DNA of 64,000 nucleotides from NCBI RefSeq assembly GCF_001704415.2, contig NC_030824.1, positions 35,149,022 through 35,213,021 of the forward strand, written 5' to 3'. The notes beneath the pieces are model-generated. The model was not told the DNA's origin and did no database searches. It was given only the letters and a program-made list of their open reading frames with translations. This DNA comes from Capra hircus. Taxonomy: Eukaryota > Chordata > Mammalia > Artiodactyla > Bovidae. Positions 1 through 11,291 of this stretch are shown in pieces. Made by a program: the position numbers and the translations under genes. Each line of letters starts with the position of its first letter. Positions within the stretch are counted from its first letter, which is position 1.

Positions 1-1097
1 AAAACATCTATTTCTGCTTTATTGATTATGCCAAAGCCTTTGACTGTGTGGATCACAATAAACTGTGGAAACTTCTGAGAGAGATGGGGATACCAGACCA
101 CCTAACCTGCCTCTTGAGAAATCTCTATGCAGGTCAGGAAACAAGAGTTAGTACTGGACATGGAACAACAGCCTGGTTCCAAATAGGAAAAGGAGTACAT
201 CAAGGCTGTATATTGTCACCCTGCTTATTTAACTTATATGCAGAGTACATCATGAGAAACACTGGACTGGAAGAAACACAAGCTGGAATCAAGATGGCTG
301 GGAGAAATATCAGTAACCTCAGATATGCAGATGACACCACCCTTATGGCAGAAAGTGAAGAGGAACTAAAAAGCCTCTTGATGAAAGTGAAAGAGGAGAG
401 TGAAAAAATTGGCTTAAAGCTCAACATTCAGAAAAAGAAGATCATGGCATCTGGTCCCATCACTTCATGGGAACTAGATGGGGAAACAGTGTCAGACTTT
501 CTTTTTTGGGGCTCCAAAATCACTGCAAATGGTGACTGTAGCCAGGAAGTTAAAAGACGCTTACTCCTTGGAAGAAAAGTTATGACCAACCTAGGTAGCA
601 TATTCAAAAGCAGAGATATTACTTTGCCGACTAAGGTCTGTCTAGTCAAGGCTATGGATTTTCCAGTAGTCATGTATGGATGTGAGAGTTGGACTGTAAA
701 GAAGGCTGAGTGCTGAAGAATTGATGCTTTTGAACTGTGGTGTTGGAGAAGATTCTTGCAAGTCCCTTGGACTGCAAGGAGATACAACCAGTCAATTCGG
801 AAGGATACCATTCCTGGGTGTTCTTTGGAAGGAATGATGCTAAAGCTGAAACTCCAGTACTTTGGCCACCTCATGCGAAGAGTTAACTCACTGGAAAAGA
901 CTCTGATGCTGGGAGAGATTGAGGGCAGGAGGAGAAGGGGACGACCGAGGATGAGATGGCTGGATGGCATCACCGACTTGATGGACATGAGTCTGAGTGA
1001 ACTCTGGGAGTTGGTGATGGACAGGGAAGCCTGGTGTGCTGCAATTCATGGGGTCGCAAACAGTCGGACACAACTGAGCAACTCAACTGAACTGAAC
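1..1097 (+). mobile_element. BovB (RTE) LINE 3' part with reverse transcriptase remnant
   Basis: This is the 3' portion of a BovB retrotransposon whose 5' part lies outside the window. The frame through position 48 encodes a reverse transcriptase core: the AFDCVD motif near 36-53, the QGCILSPCLFN block near 201-233, and the catalytic YADD at 324-335. The frame stops at 714-716 with TGA, and homologous coding resumes in another frame from about 756 to 1085, so the gene is broken. The copy ends in the usual BovB 3' tail (GGGTCG..., then ACTGAACTGAAC) near 1097. BovB encodes one endonuclease/RT protein that copies its own RNA into nicked DNA; this copy cannot. Confidence 0.93.
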
Positions 1098-1178
1098 AGT
1101 TTTATAGTTTGGAGTCTAACTTTTTAAATGGGGGCAGTTCTTTTTTACATATTATAAGCTGTCTAAAGAGTAATTATA

Positions 1179-1510
1179 TACCAGGCCATCTGACCTGCCT
1201 CTTGAGAAATCTATATGCAGGTCAGGAAACAACAGTTAGAACTGGACATGGAACAATAAACTGGTTCCAAACAGGAAAAGGAGTATGTCAAGGCTGTATA
1301 TTGTCACCCTGCTTATTTAACTTATATGCAGAGTACATCATGAGAAATGCTGGGCTGGATGAAGCACAAGATGGAATCAAGATTGCCAGGAGAAATATCA
1401 ATAATCTGAGATATGCAGATGACACCTCCCTTACGGCAGAAAGTGCAGAAGAACTAAAACGCCTCTTGATGAAAGTGAAAGTGGAGAGTGAAAAAGTAGG
1501 CTCAAAGCTT
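1179..1510 (+). mobile_element. BovB (+) copy, left half (interrupted element)
   Basis: This is an RT-coding BovB segment, starting in the block that encodes PGHLTCLLRNLYAGQ and running past YADD to the codons for GSKL. It stops at CTCAAAGCTT, where a minus-strand BovB is inserted. The element resumes at about 3714 with the next piece of the same BovB sequence (the AACCTTCAGAAAATTAAGATC stretch). AAAGCTT at 1504-1510 is repeated at 3714-3720 and looks like the target-site duplication of the inserted copy. Confidence 0.85.
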
Positions 1511-3688
1511 CAGTATTGTTCAGTATAGTTCAGTATACTTCAGTCTGCCTCTTTGCGACCCCATGAATTGCAGCATGCCAGGCCTCCCTGTCCATCACCA
1601 ACTCCCAGAGTTCACTCAAACTCACGTCCATTGAGTCGGTTATGCCATCCAGCCCTCTCATCTTCTGTCATCCCCTTCTCCTCCTGCGCCCAATCCCTCC
1701 CAGAATCAGAGTCTTTTCCAATGAGTCAACTCTTCACATGAGGTGGCCAAAGTACTGGAGTTTCAGCTTAAGCATCATTCCTTCCAAAGAACACCCAGGG
1801 CTGATCTCCTTCAGAATGGACTGGTTGGATCTCCTTGCAGTCCAAGGGACTCACAAGAGTCTTCTCCAACACCACAGTTTCAAAAGCATCAATTCTTCGG
1901 TGTGCAGCTTTCTTCACAGTCCAACTCTCACATCATACATGACCACTGGAAAAACCATAGCCTTGACTAGATGGACCTTTGTTGGCAAAGTAATGTCTCT
2001 GCTTTTGAATGTGTTATCTAGGTTAGTCATAACTTTCCTTCCAAAGAACAAGCATCTCTTAATTTCATGGCTGCAATCACCATCTGCAGTCATTTTGGAA
2101 CCCCAAAAAATAAAGTCATCCACTGTTTCCACTATTTCCCCATCTAGTTCCCATGAAGTGATGGGACCAGATGCCATAATCTTTGTTTTCTGAATGTTGA
2201 GCTTTAAGCCAACTTTTTCACTCTCCTCTTTCACTTTCATCAACAGGCTCTTTAGCTCCTCTTCACTTTCTGCCATAAGGATGGTGTCATCTGCATATCT
2301 AAGGTTACAGATATTTCTCCTGGAAATCTTGATTCCAGCTTGTGCTTCTTCCAGCCCAGCATTTCTCATGATGTACTCTGCATAGAAGTTAAATAAGCAG
2401 GGTGACAATATACAGCCTTGATGTACTCCTTTTCCTATTTGGAACCAGTCTGTTGTTCCAAGTCCAGTTCTAACATGTTGCTTCCTGACCTGTGTATAAG
2501 TTTCTCAAGAGGCAGGTCAGGTGGTCTGGTATTCCCATCTTTTTCAGAATTTTCCACAGTTTATTGTGATCCACACAGTCAAAGGCTTTGGCATAGTCAG
2601 TAAAGCAGAAATAGATGTTTTTCTGGAGCTCTCTTGCTTTTTCATGATCCAGCGGGTGTTGGGAAGTTGATCTCTGGTTCCTCTGCCTTTTCTAAAACCA
2701 GCTTGAACATCTGGAAGTTCACCATTCATGTACTGCTAAAGCCTGGCTTGGAGAATTTTGAGCATTACTTTACTAGCATGTGAGATGAGTGCAATTGTGC
2801 AGTTGTTTGAGCATTCTTTGGCATTGCCTTTCTTTGGGATTGGAATGAAAACTGACCTTTTCCAGTCCTGTGGCCACTGCTGAGTTTTCCCAAGTTGCTG
2901 GCATATTGAGTGCAGCACTTTGACAGCATCATCTTTCAGGATTTGAAACAGCTCAACTGGAATTCCATCACCTCCACTAGCTTTGTTCATAGTGATGCTT
3001 TCTAAGACCCACTTGACTTCACATTCCAGGATATCTTGCTCTAGGTGAGAGATCACACCATTGTGATTATCTTGGTCATGGAGATACTTTTCTGTACAGT
3101 TTCTGTACTGTTTTTCCATGTATTCTTGCTACCTCTTCTTAACATCATCTGCTTCTCTTAGGTCCAGACAATTTCTGTCCTTTATTGAGCCCATCTTTGC
3201 ATGAAATGTTCCCTTGGTATCTCTAATTTTCTTGAAGAGATCTCTAGTCTTTCTCATTCTGTTGTTTTCCTCTATTTCTTTGCACTGATCACTGAGAAAG
3301 GCTTTCTTATCTCTTCTTGCTATTCTTTGGAACTCTGCATTCAGATGCCTATCTTTCCTTTTCTCCTTTGCTTTTCACTTCTCTTCTTTTCACAGCTATT
3401 TCTAAGGCCTCCCTAGACAGCCATTTTGCTTTTTGCATTTCTTTTCCATGGGGTTGGTCTTGATCCCTGTCTCCTGTACAATGTCATGAACCTCAGTCCA
3501 TAGTTCATCAGGCACTCTATCTATCAGATCTAGGCCCTTAAATCATAAGGGATTTGATTGAGGTCATACCTGAATGGTCTAGTGGTTTTCCCTACTTTCT
3601 TCAATTTAAGTCTGAATTTGGCAATAAGGAGTTCATAATCTGAGCCACAGTCAGCTCCTGGTCTTGTTTTTGCTGACTGTATAGAGCC
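1511..3688 (-). mobile_element. BovB (-) copy nested inside another BovB
   Basis: This is a minus-strand BovB. Its 3' tail is at 1511-1560 (the reverse complement of the CAGTCGTGTC... end) and it reads back through RT to the region after the endonuclease at about 3688. On the minus strand, frames at 1914-2408, 2544-2729 and 2736-3119 carry RT pieces (the LRYADDTILM catalytic block, AGFRKGRGTRDQ, and KASGGDGIPVELFQ), interrupted by stops and frameshifts. The plus-strand frame at 1642-2193 is only its antisense. It sits inside the 1179-4405 BovB, so it is the younger of the two. Confidence 0.88.
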
Positions 3689-3713
3689 TTGAGAACCCCA
3701 TGAACACTATGAG
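3689..3713 (+). mobile_element. Inverted 5' scrap of the nested BovB
   Basis: About 25 bases (CTTGAGAACCCCATGAACAC and neighbours) match the BovB 5' region in plus orientation. Compare 31140-31165 of this window (CTTCGAGACTCCCATGAACA). The rest of the nested copy is minus-strand. A short inverted 5' segment next to the main body is the pattern expected from twin priming during target-primed reverse transcription. The match is short, so confidence is moderate. Confidence 0.6.
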
Positions 3714-4405
3714 AAAGCTTAAGGCTTAACCTTCAGAAAATTAAGATCATGGCACCCAATCCCATCACTTCATGGCAAACAAATGGGGAAAGCGTAGAAA
3801 CAGTGGATGACTTTATTTTCCTGGGCTCCAAAATTACTTCAGATGGTGACTGCAGCCATGAAATTAAAAGACGCTTACTCCTTGGAAGGAATTTATGACC
3901 AACCTAGACAGCATATTAAAAAGCAGAGACATTACTTTGTCAACAAAGGCCCGTCCAGTTAAGGCTATGGTTTTTCCAGTGGTCATGTATGAATGTGAGA
4001 GTTGGACTATAAAGAAAGCTGAGCAATGAAGAATTGATGCTTTTGAACTGTGGTGTTGGAGAAGATTCTTGCAAGTCCCTTGGACTGCAAGGAGATCCAA
4101 CCAGTCCATCCTAAAGGAGATCAGTCCAGGGTGTTCATTGGAAGGACTGATGTTGAAGCTGAAACTCCAATAACTTTGGCCACCTGATGTGAAGAACTGA
4201 CTCATTTGAGAAGACCCTGATGCTGGGAAAGATGGAGGGCAGGTGGAGAAGGGGATGACACAGGATGAGATGGTTGGATGGCATCACCAACTCAATGGAC
4301 ATGAGTTTGGGTAAACTCCGGGAGTTAGTGATGGACAGGGAGGCCTGGTGTGCTGCAGTTCATGGGTTCACAAAGAGTCGGACATGACTGAGTGACTGAA
4401 CTGAG
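3714..4405 (+). mobile_element. BovB (+) copy, right half with 3' tail
   Basis: This continues the BovB broken at 1510. It covers the codons after the RT core (KIMAPNPITSWQ region), the C-terminal SRDITL / ESWTIKKAE / RRSNQSI blocks, and the 3' tail GACTGAGTGACTGAACTGAG ending near 4405. The reading frames are broken by stops (for example near 3896 and 4027). Confidence 0.88.
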
Positions 4406-5766
4406 GGAGTAATTTATAGTTACTAAGGGGTTCTACAAAAGTTTTGTTTGGTTTAATTTCTTACATTGCTTTTACACAAATTTCTGTTATACTTCTCTCT
4501 CCATTCATTCTCCCCCACCCCAATTTCCCAAAAGCATGTCAGATGAAGCAACTGCCATTAGAAATGATGGAGTTAAAATAAAATATTTTGCTTTTACCTT
4601 CTGACACTGATAGCACTCAGCCAAGAGAAATTTTGTGGAAAGTAAAATTTTTATATCACTTTACTTTTGGCCATCAATTAAACTCAAGATGACAGCAGGT
4701 ACTGATGATTCAAATTGTCCAGTGTACTTGATATGTAACAAAAAACACATTTTCTGCCCTGTTAAATAAACACTGAGGAATAGTTTACAGACCTTTAAGA
4801 AATTTGTATATTGAAGAAGAGGGAAACAGAAGTGTCTAATGTGGTGACAAAAATGTATAAACATCAGAAAAGTATACTATGAGGAAAAAATGAGTATAAA
4901 TATTGCATGGTGATCAAGAGTGTGATGGAGTTTTCTTGCACAAGCTGAAATCATTAAAAATCATTCAACAATCTATCATGAAATAGTAAGAAAGATTGGA
5001 ACATAGATTTTATTCATAAAACCTTAGTAAAGAGTTAATTGATTCATTTTTAAGAATATTTCATGGTAAGCTATATTTTCTCATTTTATTCTAAAGTCTA
5101 AAATATGGATCAGAGTATTTAGCAGTCCATGGTGATGCTGTTTCTTCCTCACTTTTGATGTCATGATGTCTTTCCATGTGGTGCTATGAGAAGGTCTAGG
5201 TAAAAGGTAATATTAATTTTAAACTGTTTTAAACATTATTGATCTCTGAGTGAACTGCTTTATATCAAATTATGTGTCTTAGCTTCAAAACTCTTTTTTC
5301 TTCTCTGTAGAATATTAGTCTAATTTTTCTCTTTTCTGGAATCTGATATGAAAATAAATCAGTTGGTTTTCTAAGTTCTAATGCAAATTTAAATCCTGGG
5401 GTTCACTTCACTCCTTCCAGTTCCTTTGTTTCTCTTCCTTGCTCTGAATTTTCTTGTGCTGTTTTCCTAACTCTCCATATTGACACCTGGCCTTGCTCCT
5501 TCCACCTTCTACTCTTTCAAATATTTTGTAAATATCTGCTCAAGGATGGCCCACAGCATCCAAATTCATCACAAGCTAAGTCAGATTTCTCGTGTGGAAT
5601 GTAGACCTAGAAGTGCTTGCCAAATCCATTTCACTGCCTACTTTTGTATGACCTAAATTTGCTATTTTCATTTTCAAATGGTTGAAAAAAGGATTAAAAG
5701 AGAAATGGTATTTTGTGGTGCTTTCAAAAAATTATATAAAATTTATATATTAGTGTTCATACATAA
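4406..5766. other. AT-rich unassigned stretch
   Basis: No repeat family, gene or RNA was recognised. The only open frames are short and have no visible domain (for example 67 codons at 4661-4864 on the minus strand). The sequence is AT-rich and non-repetitive by eye, so it may be ordinary single-copy intergenic DNA or old repeats beyond recognition. Confidence 0.5.
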
Positions 5767-5975
5767 GGGCTTTCCAGGTGGCACAGTGGTAAAGAATCTA
5801 CATGCCAATGCGGGAGATGTGGAAGATACGTGTTTGATCCCTGGGTCAGGAGTAGAAAATGGCAATTCACTCTAGTATTCTTGCTTGGGAAATTCCATGG
5901 ACAGAGGATCTTGAGAGGATACAGTCCACGGGCTGTCAAAGAATCAGACACAACTGAACAACTGAGCACAAATGC
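5767..5975 (+). mobile_element. Bov-tA SINE
   Basis: This is a tRNA-derived head followed by a BovA body. The head begins GGGCTTTCCAGGTGGCACAG, with an A-box-like GGTGGCACAGTGG and a B-box-like GTTTGATCCC at about 5832. The body contains the GGAAATTCCATGGACAGAGG block and ends in CAGACACAACTGAACAACTGAGCAC. Such SINEs are transcribed by RNA polymerase III and are moved by a LINE partner, thought to be BovB because the bodies share its sequence. Confidence 0.88.
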
Positions 5976-6678
5976 ACATCCATATATAAAAGTCTTACTA
6001 GAAAATACATATGTTGATATGTTTAATTATTGCCTTTTGGCAGATTTAGTGCTACGAAGATAAAGACCTAATATTCAGCACAGCCTAAAATGTACTTTAT
6101 CTGGTCTTTTACAGAAGATATTTGGTAACCCCTGATGTAGAATATGAGGTGCATAAGGGCAAGGGTTTCTCTGCCTTATTCATTACTGTATTCTCCATAT
6201 AGTAGACACAGGACTGCAGAGTACAGTGCACAGAGGATATTGTACCTGTCTGTTCCCTGGAATAGTGGTTCAAAGAACAAAGATAAATACAAAGAATCAT
6301 ATTTGGTGCTAAATTTCTCTATATTATTAATCTAATCTACTATTCTCTTACCTCTTATTAAATCCTTTTATTAAATATTTTAAGCTTCAATTCTTGCACA
6401 GATGTTAGTTTTATCCATTTTGTCCCACAGTTTTCCTTTCAGCTGTCCATTTCCACTGTCCAGGCCCTTGCTTTAGCCAGGCCTATATTGTTTCACACTT
6501 ATAATGTCCTCACCAAATACCACTGCATTCATTTCCTATCACCATCAAGCCACCCCTTGTACTGCTGCTCCCTAATATTCTGTTGCTAACTACGAACAAA
6601 ATTTACTGCACTCAGAAAGTATAAGATGCAAGAGAGAAGGAATAAGCAGGAGACAGGCAAAGGAAAGGGAATGGAGAT
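5976..6678. other. Unassigned stretch, possible old L2/MIR remnant
   Basis: No gene was seen. About 6145-6235 (GGGCAAGGGTTTCTCTGCC, then a run like TTATTCATTACTGTATTCTCC) resembles the 3' end shared by old mammalian-wide L2/MIR repeats, in plus orientation. The match is from memory and weak. The rest is AT-rich and unassigned. Confidence 0.35.
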
Positions 6679-7359
6679 CAGTTCAGTTCAGTTCAGTCGC
6701 TCAGTCGTGTCCAACTCTTTGCAACCCCATGAACCACAGCATGCCAGGCTTCCATGTCCATCACCAACTCCCGGAGTCCACCCAAACCCATGTCCATTGA
6801 GTCGGTGATACCATCCAACCATCTCATCCTCTGTTGTCCCCTTCTCCTCCTGCCCTCCATCTTTCCCAGCATCACGGTCTTCTCAAATGAATCAGCTCTT
6901 TGCATCAGGTGGCCAAAGTTATTGGAGTTTCAGCTTCAACATCAGTCCTTCCAATGAAACACCCAGGACTGATCTCCTTTAGGATGGACTGGTTGAATCT
7001 CCTTGCAGTCCAGGGGACTTGCAAGAGTCTTCTCCAATACCACAGTTCAAAAGCATCAGTTCTTCAGTGCTCAGCTTTCTTCACAGTCCAATTCTCACAT
7101 CCATACATGACCACTGGAAAAACCATAGCCTTGACTAGATGGACCTTTGTTGGCAACGTAATGTCTCTGCTTTTTAATATGCTATCTAGGTTGGTCATAA
7201 CTTTCCTTCCAAGGAGTAAGTGTCTTTTAATTTCATGGCTGCAATCACCATCTGGAGTGATTTTGGAGCCCAGAAAAATAAAGTCATCCACTGTTTCCAC
7301 TGTTTCCCCATCTGTTTGCCATGAAGTGATGGGACCGGATGCCATGATCTTAGTTTTCT
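6679..7359 (-). mobile_element. BovB (-) 3' fragment
   Basis: The minus-strand BovB tail starts with three AGTTC repeats and CAGTCGCTCAGTCGTGTC at 6679-6710, and the copy is 5'-truncated near 7359. Minus-strand frames at 6693-6905 and 7064-7345 hold C-terminal BovB coding blocks (RRRRGQQRMRWLDGITDSMD; DDFIFLGSKITPDGDCSHEI; ENWTVKKAEH), separated by frameshifts. The catalytic RT core is missing because of the truncation. Confidence 0.92.
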
Positions 7360-7994
7360 GAATGTATAGGAATTATGCTATTCCTGCATCACTTTCTGAG
7401 TGCTGATCATTTTCCCCGTTCTTCACGAAGATGCTACAGGGTGAATATTCTGAGACTTAATTTTCAGGTAGAAAAGAAAACTATTGATTAGAAAATTTTT
7501 CGCTTGCTAAATATTGCATATCACATGAATAAATATGTTCACAATTCATAGCTATTTCTTTTATTTATTTTTTACTTTTGAAACAGATGAAACCTAATAG
7601 GAAGACACCTCTTATATGTGATATATGCCAATTATTGGAAGAATCGTGGACAGTGAGGGGCAGGGCAATTACTGCCAGGTTTCAAAGAGTCAACAGCAAA
7701 AATTGAGAGAGACAATGAGACGTGACCTCTAGAAAGGATGTATTGGAATGTGCTTTGCTCACTCTGATGACATTCAAATCAAAGGTCACAACCACTGTCA
7801 GCAAAGGGCATCATTGTATATTCAAAGACAAGAAAGAGAAAGGAAAACATGATTACTCAGCCATAGGGAAACCTATGAGAAATATACAAAATAACATAAT
7901 TTGGCAAAAAAATAAGAGTGATAAATTAACAGAAATAACAAATGGATACTTGTTAATAATTGTAACAGTTCTTTCTCTTTTTTTTCCTATGTCC
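7360..7994. other. Unassigned stretch
   Basis: I see no recognised repeat or gene. A 95-codon plus-strand frame at 7722-8009 has no domain I recognise, is lysine- and asparagine-rich as expected of AT-rich DNA, and runs into the SINE that follows. I do not call it as a gene. Confidence 0.45.
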
Positions 7995-8004
7995 CATCTA
8001 ATAT

Positions 8005-8216
8005 TGTGAGCGCATAGTCGTGTCTGACTCTTTGCAACCCTATGGTCAATAACCTGCCAGACTCGTCCGTTCATGGATTCTCCAGGCAAGAATACTGGAG
8101 TGCGTTGCCATGCCCTTCTCAGGGGATCTTCCCAACCAAGGGTTGGAAACCACGTCTCCTGTGGCTCCTGCACTGCAAGCGGATTCTTTACCAATGAGCC
8201 ACCAGGGAAGCCCCCA
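8005..8216 (-). mobile_element. Bov-tA SINE with target-site duplication
   Basis: This is a minus-strand Bov-tA. The body begins GTCGTGTCTGACTC and the element ends in the reverse of the tRNA-like head (ATGAGCCACCAGGGAAGCCC). CATCTAATAT at 7995-8004 is repeated exactly at 8217-8226, a 10-base duplication that fixes both ends of the insertion. Confidence 0.93.
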
Positions 8217-8363
8217 CATCTAATATCACATGTTTTTAAAGCTCTAATAAATACAGTTAGTGGTTAGTACATTAAAGTTTGTTCATTTGGTCAACGTTCT
8301 TTATACCTTTCAATACCTGTAAAATGCTGGTGCTTAAAATAACTGTTCTATAAGGGAGCCCCA

Positions 8364-8641
8364 GGAGGAGGCAATGGTACCCCACTCCAGTACTCTTGCC
8401 TGGAAAATCCCATGGACAGAGGAGCCTTGTAGGCTGCAGTCCATGGGGTCGCTAGGAGTCGGACATGACTGAACGACTCCACTTTCACTTTTCACTTTCA
8501 TGCATTGGAGAAGGAAATGGCAACCCACTCCAGTTTTCTTGCCTGGAGAATCCCAGGGACAGGGGAGCCTGGTGGGCTGCTGTCTATGGGGTCGCACAGA
8601 GTGGGACACGACTGAAGCGACTTAGCAGCAGCAGCAGCAGC
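8364..8641 (+). mobile_element. BovA2 dimeric SINE
   Basis: Two BovA monomers lie in tandem. The first starts GGAGGAGGCAATGGTACC at 8364. The second starts GGAGAAGGAAATGGCAACCC at about 8508. A short linker of CACTTTCACTTT repeats joins them, and the tail is (AGC)n at about 8624-8641. Each monomer keeps the GCCTGGNGAATCCC and GGGGTCGC blocks. Confidence 0.93.
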
Positions 8642-8644
8642 AAG

Positions 8645-9484
8645 GCAGCCCTAAGCACTTAATTCAGTAATGTTGTGGATTTTGAAATAATGATGTTAAA
8701 AATTGTTTTTGTATGGTAAAGAAAACAATTGTTATGGATAAAGTACCCTTAATATTCTGTATGTGTTCATGAAAGTAGCATTTAGATTGTAATGTATGTG
8801 TGTCTGTGTATATTTACTAAACATACGATTTAATTTTATCATACACAAGTATATGGTGTAGTCTGTAAACATAATCATTCTATCAAGTTCCTTCATACTC
8901 AGTTTTTCTCCTCAAATTAATAACTTAATACTATCAGTGAGAAGCATTATAAGTTCATTTGGTTTAGATTGCAATTTAGTAGGTTGTAGTTTTACATAAG
9001 GAAATTTAATAAGTGCAATTTAAAAAGTTATTTTATTTCTATAACATGACTAATTTTCTTTTTCCTAATTATTTTTGTTTCCCCAAACTAAGTAGTAATA
9101 GATAGGAGTACAAACAGTTTTTTTCCTCAATATTTTGGAGGATAATCATTTGGCTAAACATAAGATGTTTCATCCAGTCTTTTGAAATTAAAACAAAATC
9201 ATTTGCCCCAGTTTAAGTGTGCTTGATTCTGTGAGACTAGAAAGTGATAGATTATGTCTTTGTGAGATAGTTTTGGAGATAAAATCTGAAACTGATATAC
9301 TAACTATTCCTACACATAGAGCAGCAAGTGATTTTAAAATCAGTTCCATGTGTGTATTACATGACTTGATTAGAAAAGGTTTAGAAAGCAAAATATCAAT
9401 AATTATCAAATATTAACATAAATTTTGTATAATATGTACTGATCTACTAATTAATATTATTAATTAGTTTTTATTAATCTAAAA
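8645..9484. other. AT-rich unassigned stretch
   Basis: No gene or repeat family was recognised. Short frames at 9188-9416 on both strands overlap each other and show no domain. Confidence 0.45.
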
Positions 9485-10085
9485 AATGATGTCTTATACT
9501 GTGTGATCTCACTTACATATGAAATCTGAAGAAACTGAACTCAAATTGGAGAGTAAGTACAATGGTGGTGGCCAGTGGTTGAGCAAAATCACTGCAGATG
9601 GTGACTGCAGCCATGAAATAACTTTTTGTTTAAACTAAGTTTTAAAAATAATTTATAGAATGCTATTCAGTTTTGGGAAAAAAAAAGGAATAATGCCAAT
9701 TGCAGCAACATGAGTGCAACTAGAGATTATCAGACAAAGGGAAATAAGTTAGAAAGAGAAAGACAAATACATATTTCATTAAAATGTGACAAATGAACTT
9801 TCATGAAATTGACACAGACATAGAGAACAGACTTGTGGTTGCTAAGTAGAGGTCTGTGTGAGAGAGACAGACCAAGAGCTTGGTGTTAGCAAATGCAAAC
9901 TATTACATATAGGATGGATTAACAGTAAGGTCCTACTGTATAGCACAGGGAACCATTTTGAATGTCTTGTGATAAAATGTAATGGAAAAATATTTTTTAA
10001 ATGTATATATAACTGAATCACTTTGCTGTACAGCAACAATTAACACAGCATTGTAAATCAACTATGTTTCAATTAGAAAATTAAA
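9485..10085 (+). mobile_element. L1 3'-end fragment(s)
   Basis: This is artiodactyl L1 3' sequence in plus orientation. It has an ORF2-end/3' UTR stretch (TTGCAGCAACATGAGTGCAA at 9702), the AGAAAGAGAAAGACAAATAC block at 9752, and the terminal TGAATCACTTTGCTGTACAG at 10013 followed by an A-rich end near 10085. The piece at 9485-9583 (GATCTCACTTACATATGAAAT) is also L1 3' UTR-like but out of expected order, so two L1 pieces or a rearrangement may be present. Confidence 0.7.
9584..9618 (+). mobile_element. 35-base BovB island inside L1 sequence
   Basis: The sequence from CAAAATCACTGCAGATGG to GCAGCCATGAAAT is a BovB coding segment. Nearly the same bases lie in the BovB copy at about 21334-21366. 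It is flanked on both sides by L1-like sequence and has neither a BovB tail nor a BovB 5' region. Confidence 0.7.
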
Positions 10086-11023
10086 AAAACAAAAATCATT
10101 TAAAATAATAACTGAAAAACATATCAAGAATCATAAGTACACTAATGAACTATCATACTCTTTGCATCTTACTTTTCTCCTCGCCTCTTAGCCCATAAGA
10201 GGTAAGCACTTTCACACGCAGCCTAAATGTTTAGCAAATTTTCACCCCTCTGAAGTGAATGTTTTCAAATAAAGAATTTGGTGGCATGTTTCATCAGGAC
10301 TGCTTAGTTTGTTAAATATTCTACTCTTTATGCCTGTGCTAGACAATTTTAATCCAGTTTAAAAGGCAGATTTATAATTTAAAAAATAAAAATTCAGTGT
10401 TTTAGGTGCTAAAATAAATCCATTGCTGTGAAAGCCTGATGAGTTACATCAGAGTAAATGAAAAGTTTGTCGCTGTGTGTGTGTTGTTTGTTTGTTTTAA
10501 TGTTCTGAGTTATCCTGAAACACTTAATGCTGTTGTAAGTTGGCCAGTTCAGACCAGCCTTCTCACTTGGAATGCTGCTTGAGCAAGAGATGGGTGTCAG
10601 GAAAACTGATAAGTTTTTCATAACAAGCAACTGACTTCTGTACGAATCCTAATCCTTTTCACCCTCATATACTCCAAGAATGTGCAATTTCCCAAACGGC
10701 CCTATACTTTTAATAAGATGATCCTTGGCTAAACACCATCATCTTCTACTCTAAATAAAGAATGAAAATGTCTTGGACTTTAAAAACAGAGAATGATTTC
10801 CTGTTGATGCTCTAAGGCATAAAGTTAATAGTATCTATTCATTTGTCCTTCCATTTAATACACCACATACTCAAAATCATTCTCTGGCCTTAGGTTGTAC
10901 TCACGTGGAAGGGGAAATTTCATTATTTGTCCACCTGTTTATTCAGGCCACTTTTGTTGGATTGATTTGACATTTCTCCAACATTTGTATACTTCTTGTT
11001 CAAAGTTTGCTTATTAGTATACT
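10086..11023. other. Unassigned stretch
   Basis: No repeat or gene was recognised. A 73-codon minus-strand frame at 10409-10630 shows no domain. A small GT-rich run lies at about 10475-10496. Confidence 0.45.
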
Positions 11024-11034
11024 AGCAGGTTTAA

Positions 11035-11272
11035 TGGAAAATCCCATGGATGGAGGAGCCTGGTGGGCTACAGTCCATGGGGTCGCTAAAAGTCGGACAC
11101 AACTGAGCAACTTCACTTTCACTTTTCACTTTCATGCGTTGGAGAAGGAAATGGCAACCCACTCCAGTGTTCTTGCCTGGAGAATCCCAGGGACAGGGGA
11201 GCCTGGTGGGCTGCTGTCTGTGGGGTCACATAGAGTCAGACATGACTGGAGCGACTTAGCAGCAGCAGCAAC
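11035..11272 (+). mobile_element. BovA2 SINE with exact target-site duplication
   Basis: This is a BovA dimer, 5'-truncated in its first monomer (starts TGGAAAATCCCATGGATGG). The second monomer starts GGAGAAGGAAATGGCAACCC at about 11142, and the tail is AGCAGCAGCAACAGC. AGCAGGTTTAA at 11024-11034 is repeated at 11273-11283, giving an 11-base duplication. Confidence 0.94.
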
Positions 11273-11291
11273 AGCAGGTTTAAGAAAAGCT

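Noticed and set aside
1642..2193. 183-codon plus-strand frame
   Set aside because: It is the antisense of the BovB C-terminal and RT region; the same shadow frame (SRLVITFLPRSKRLLISWL-like) recurs at 428-988 (-), 7000 (+), 33580 (-) and 61166-61720 (+).
5767..5850. Possible tRNA gene (A- and B-box motifs)
   Set aside because: These are SINE heads. They have box-like promoter motifs but no cloverleaf and are followed by BovA bodies; the same applies to all Bov-tA copies here.
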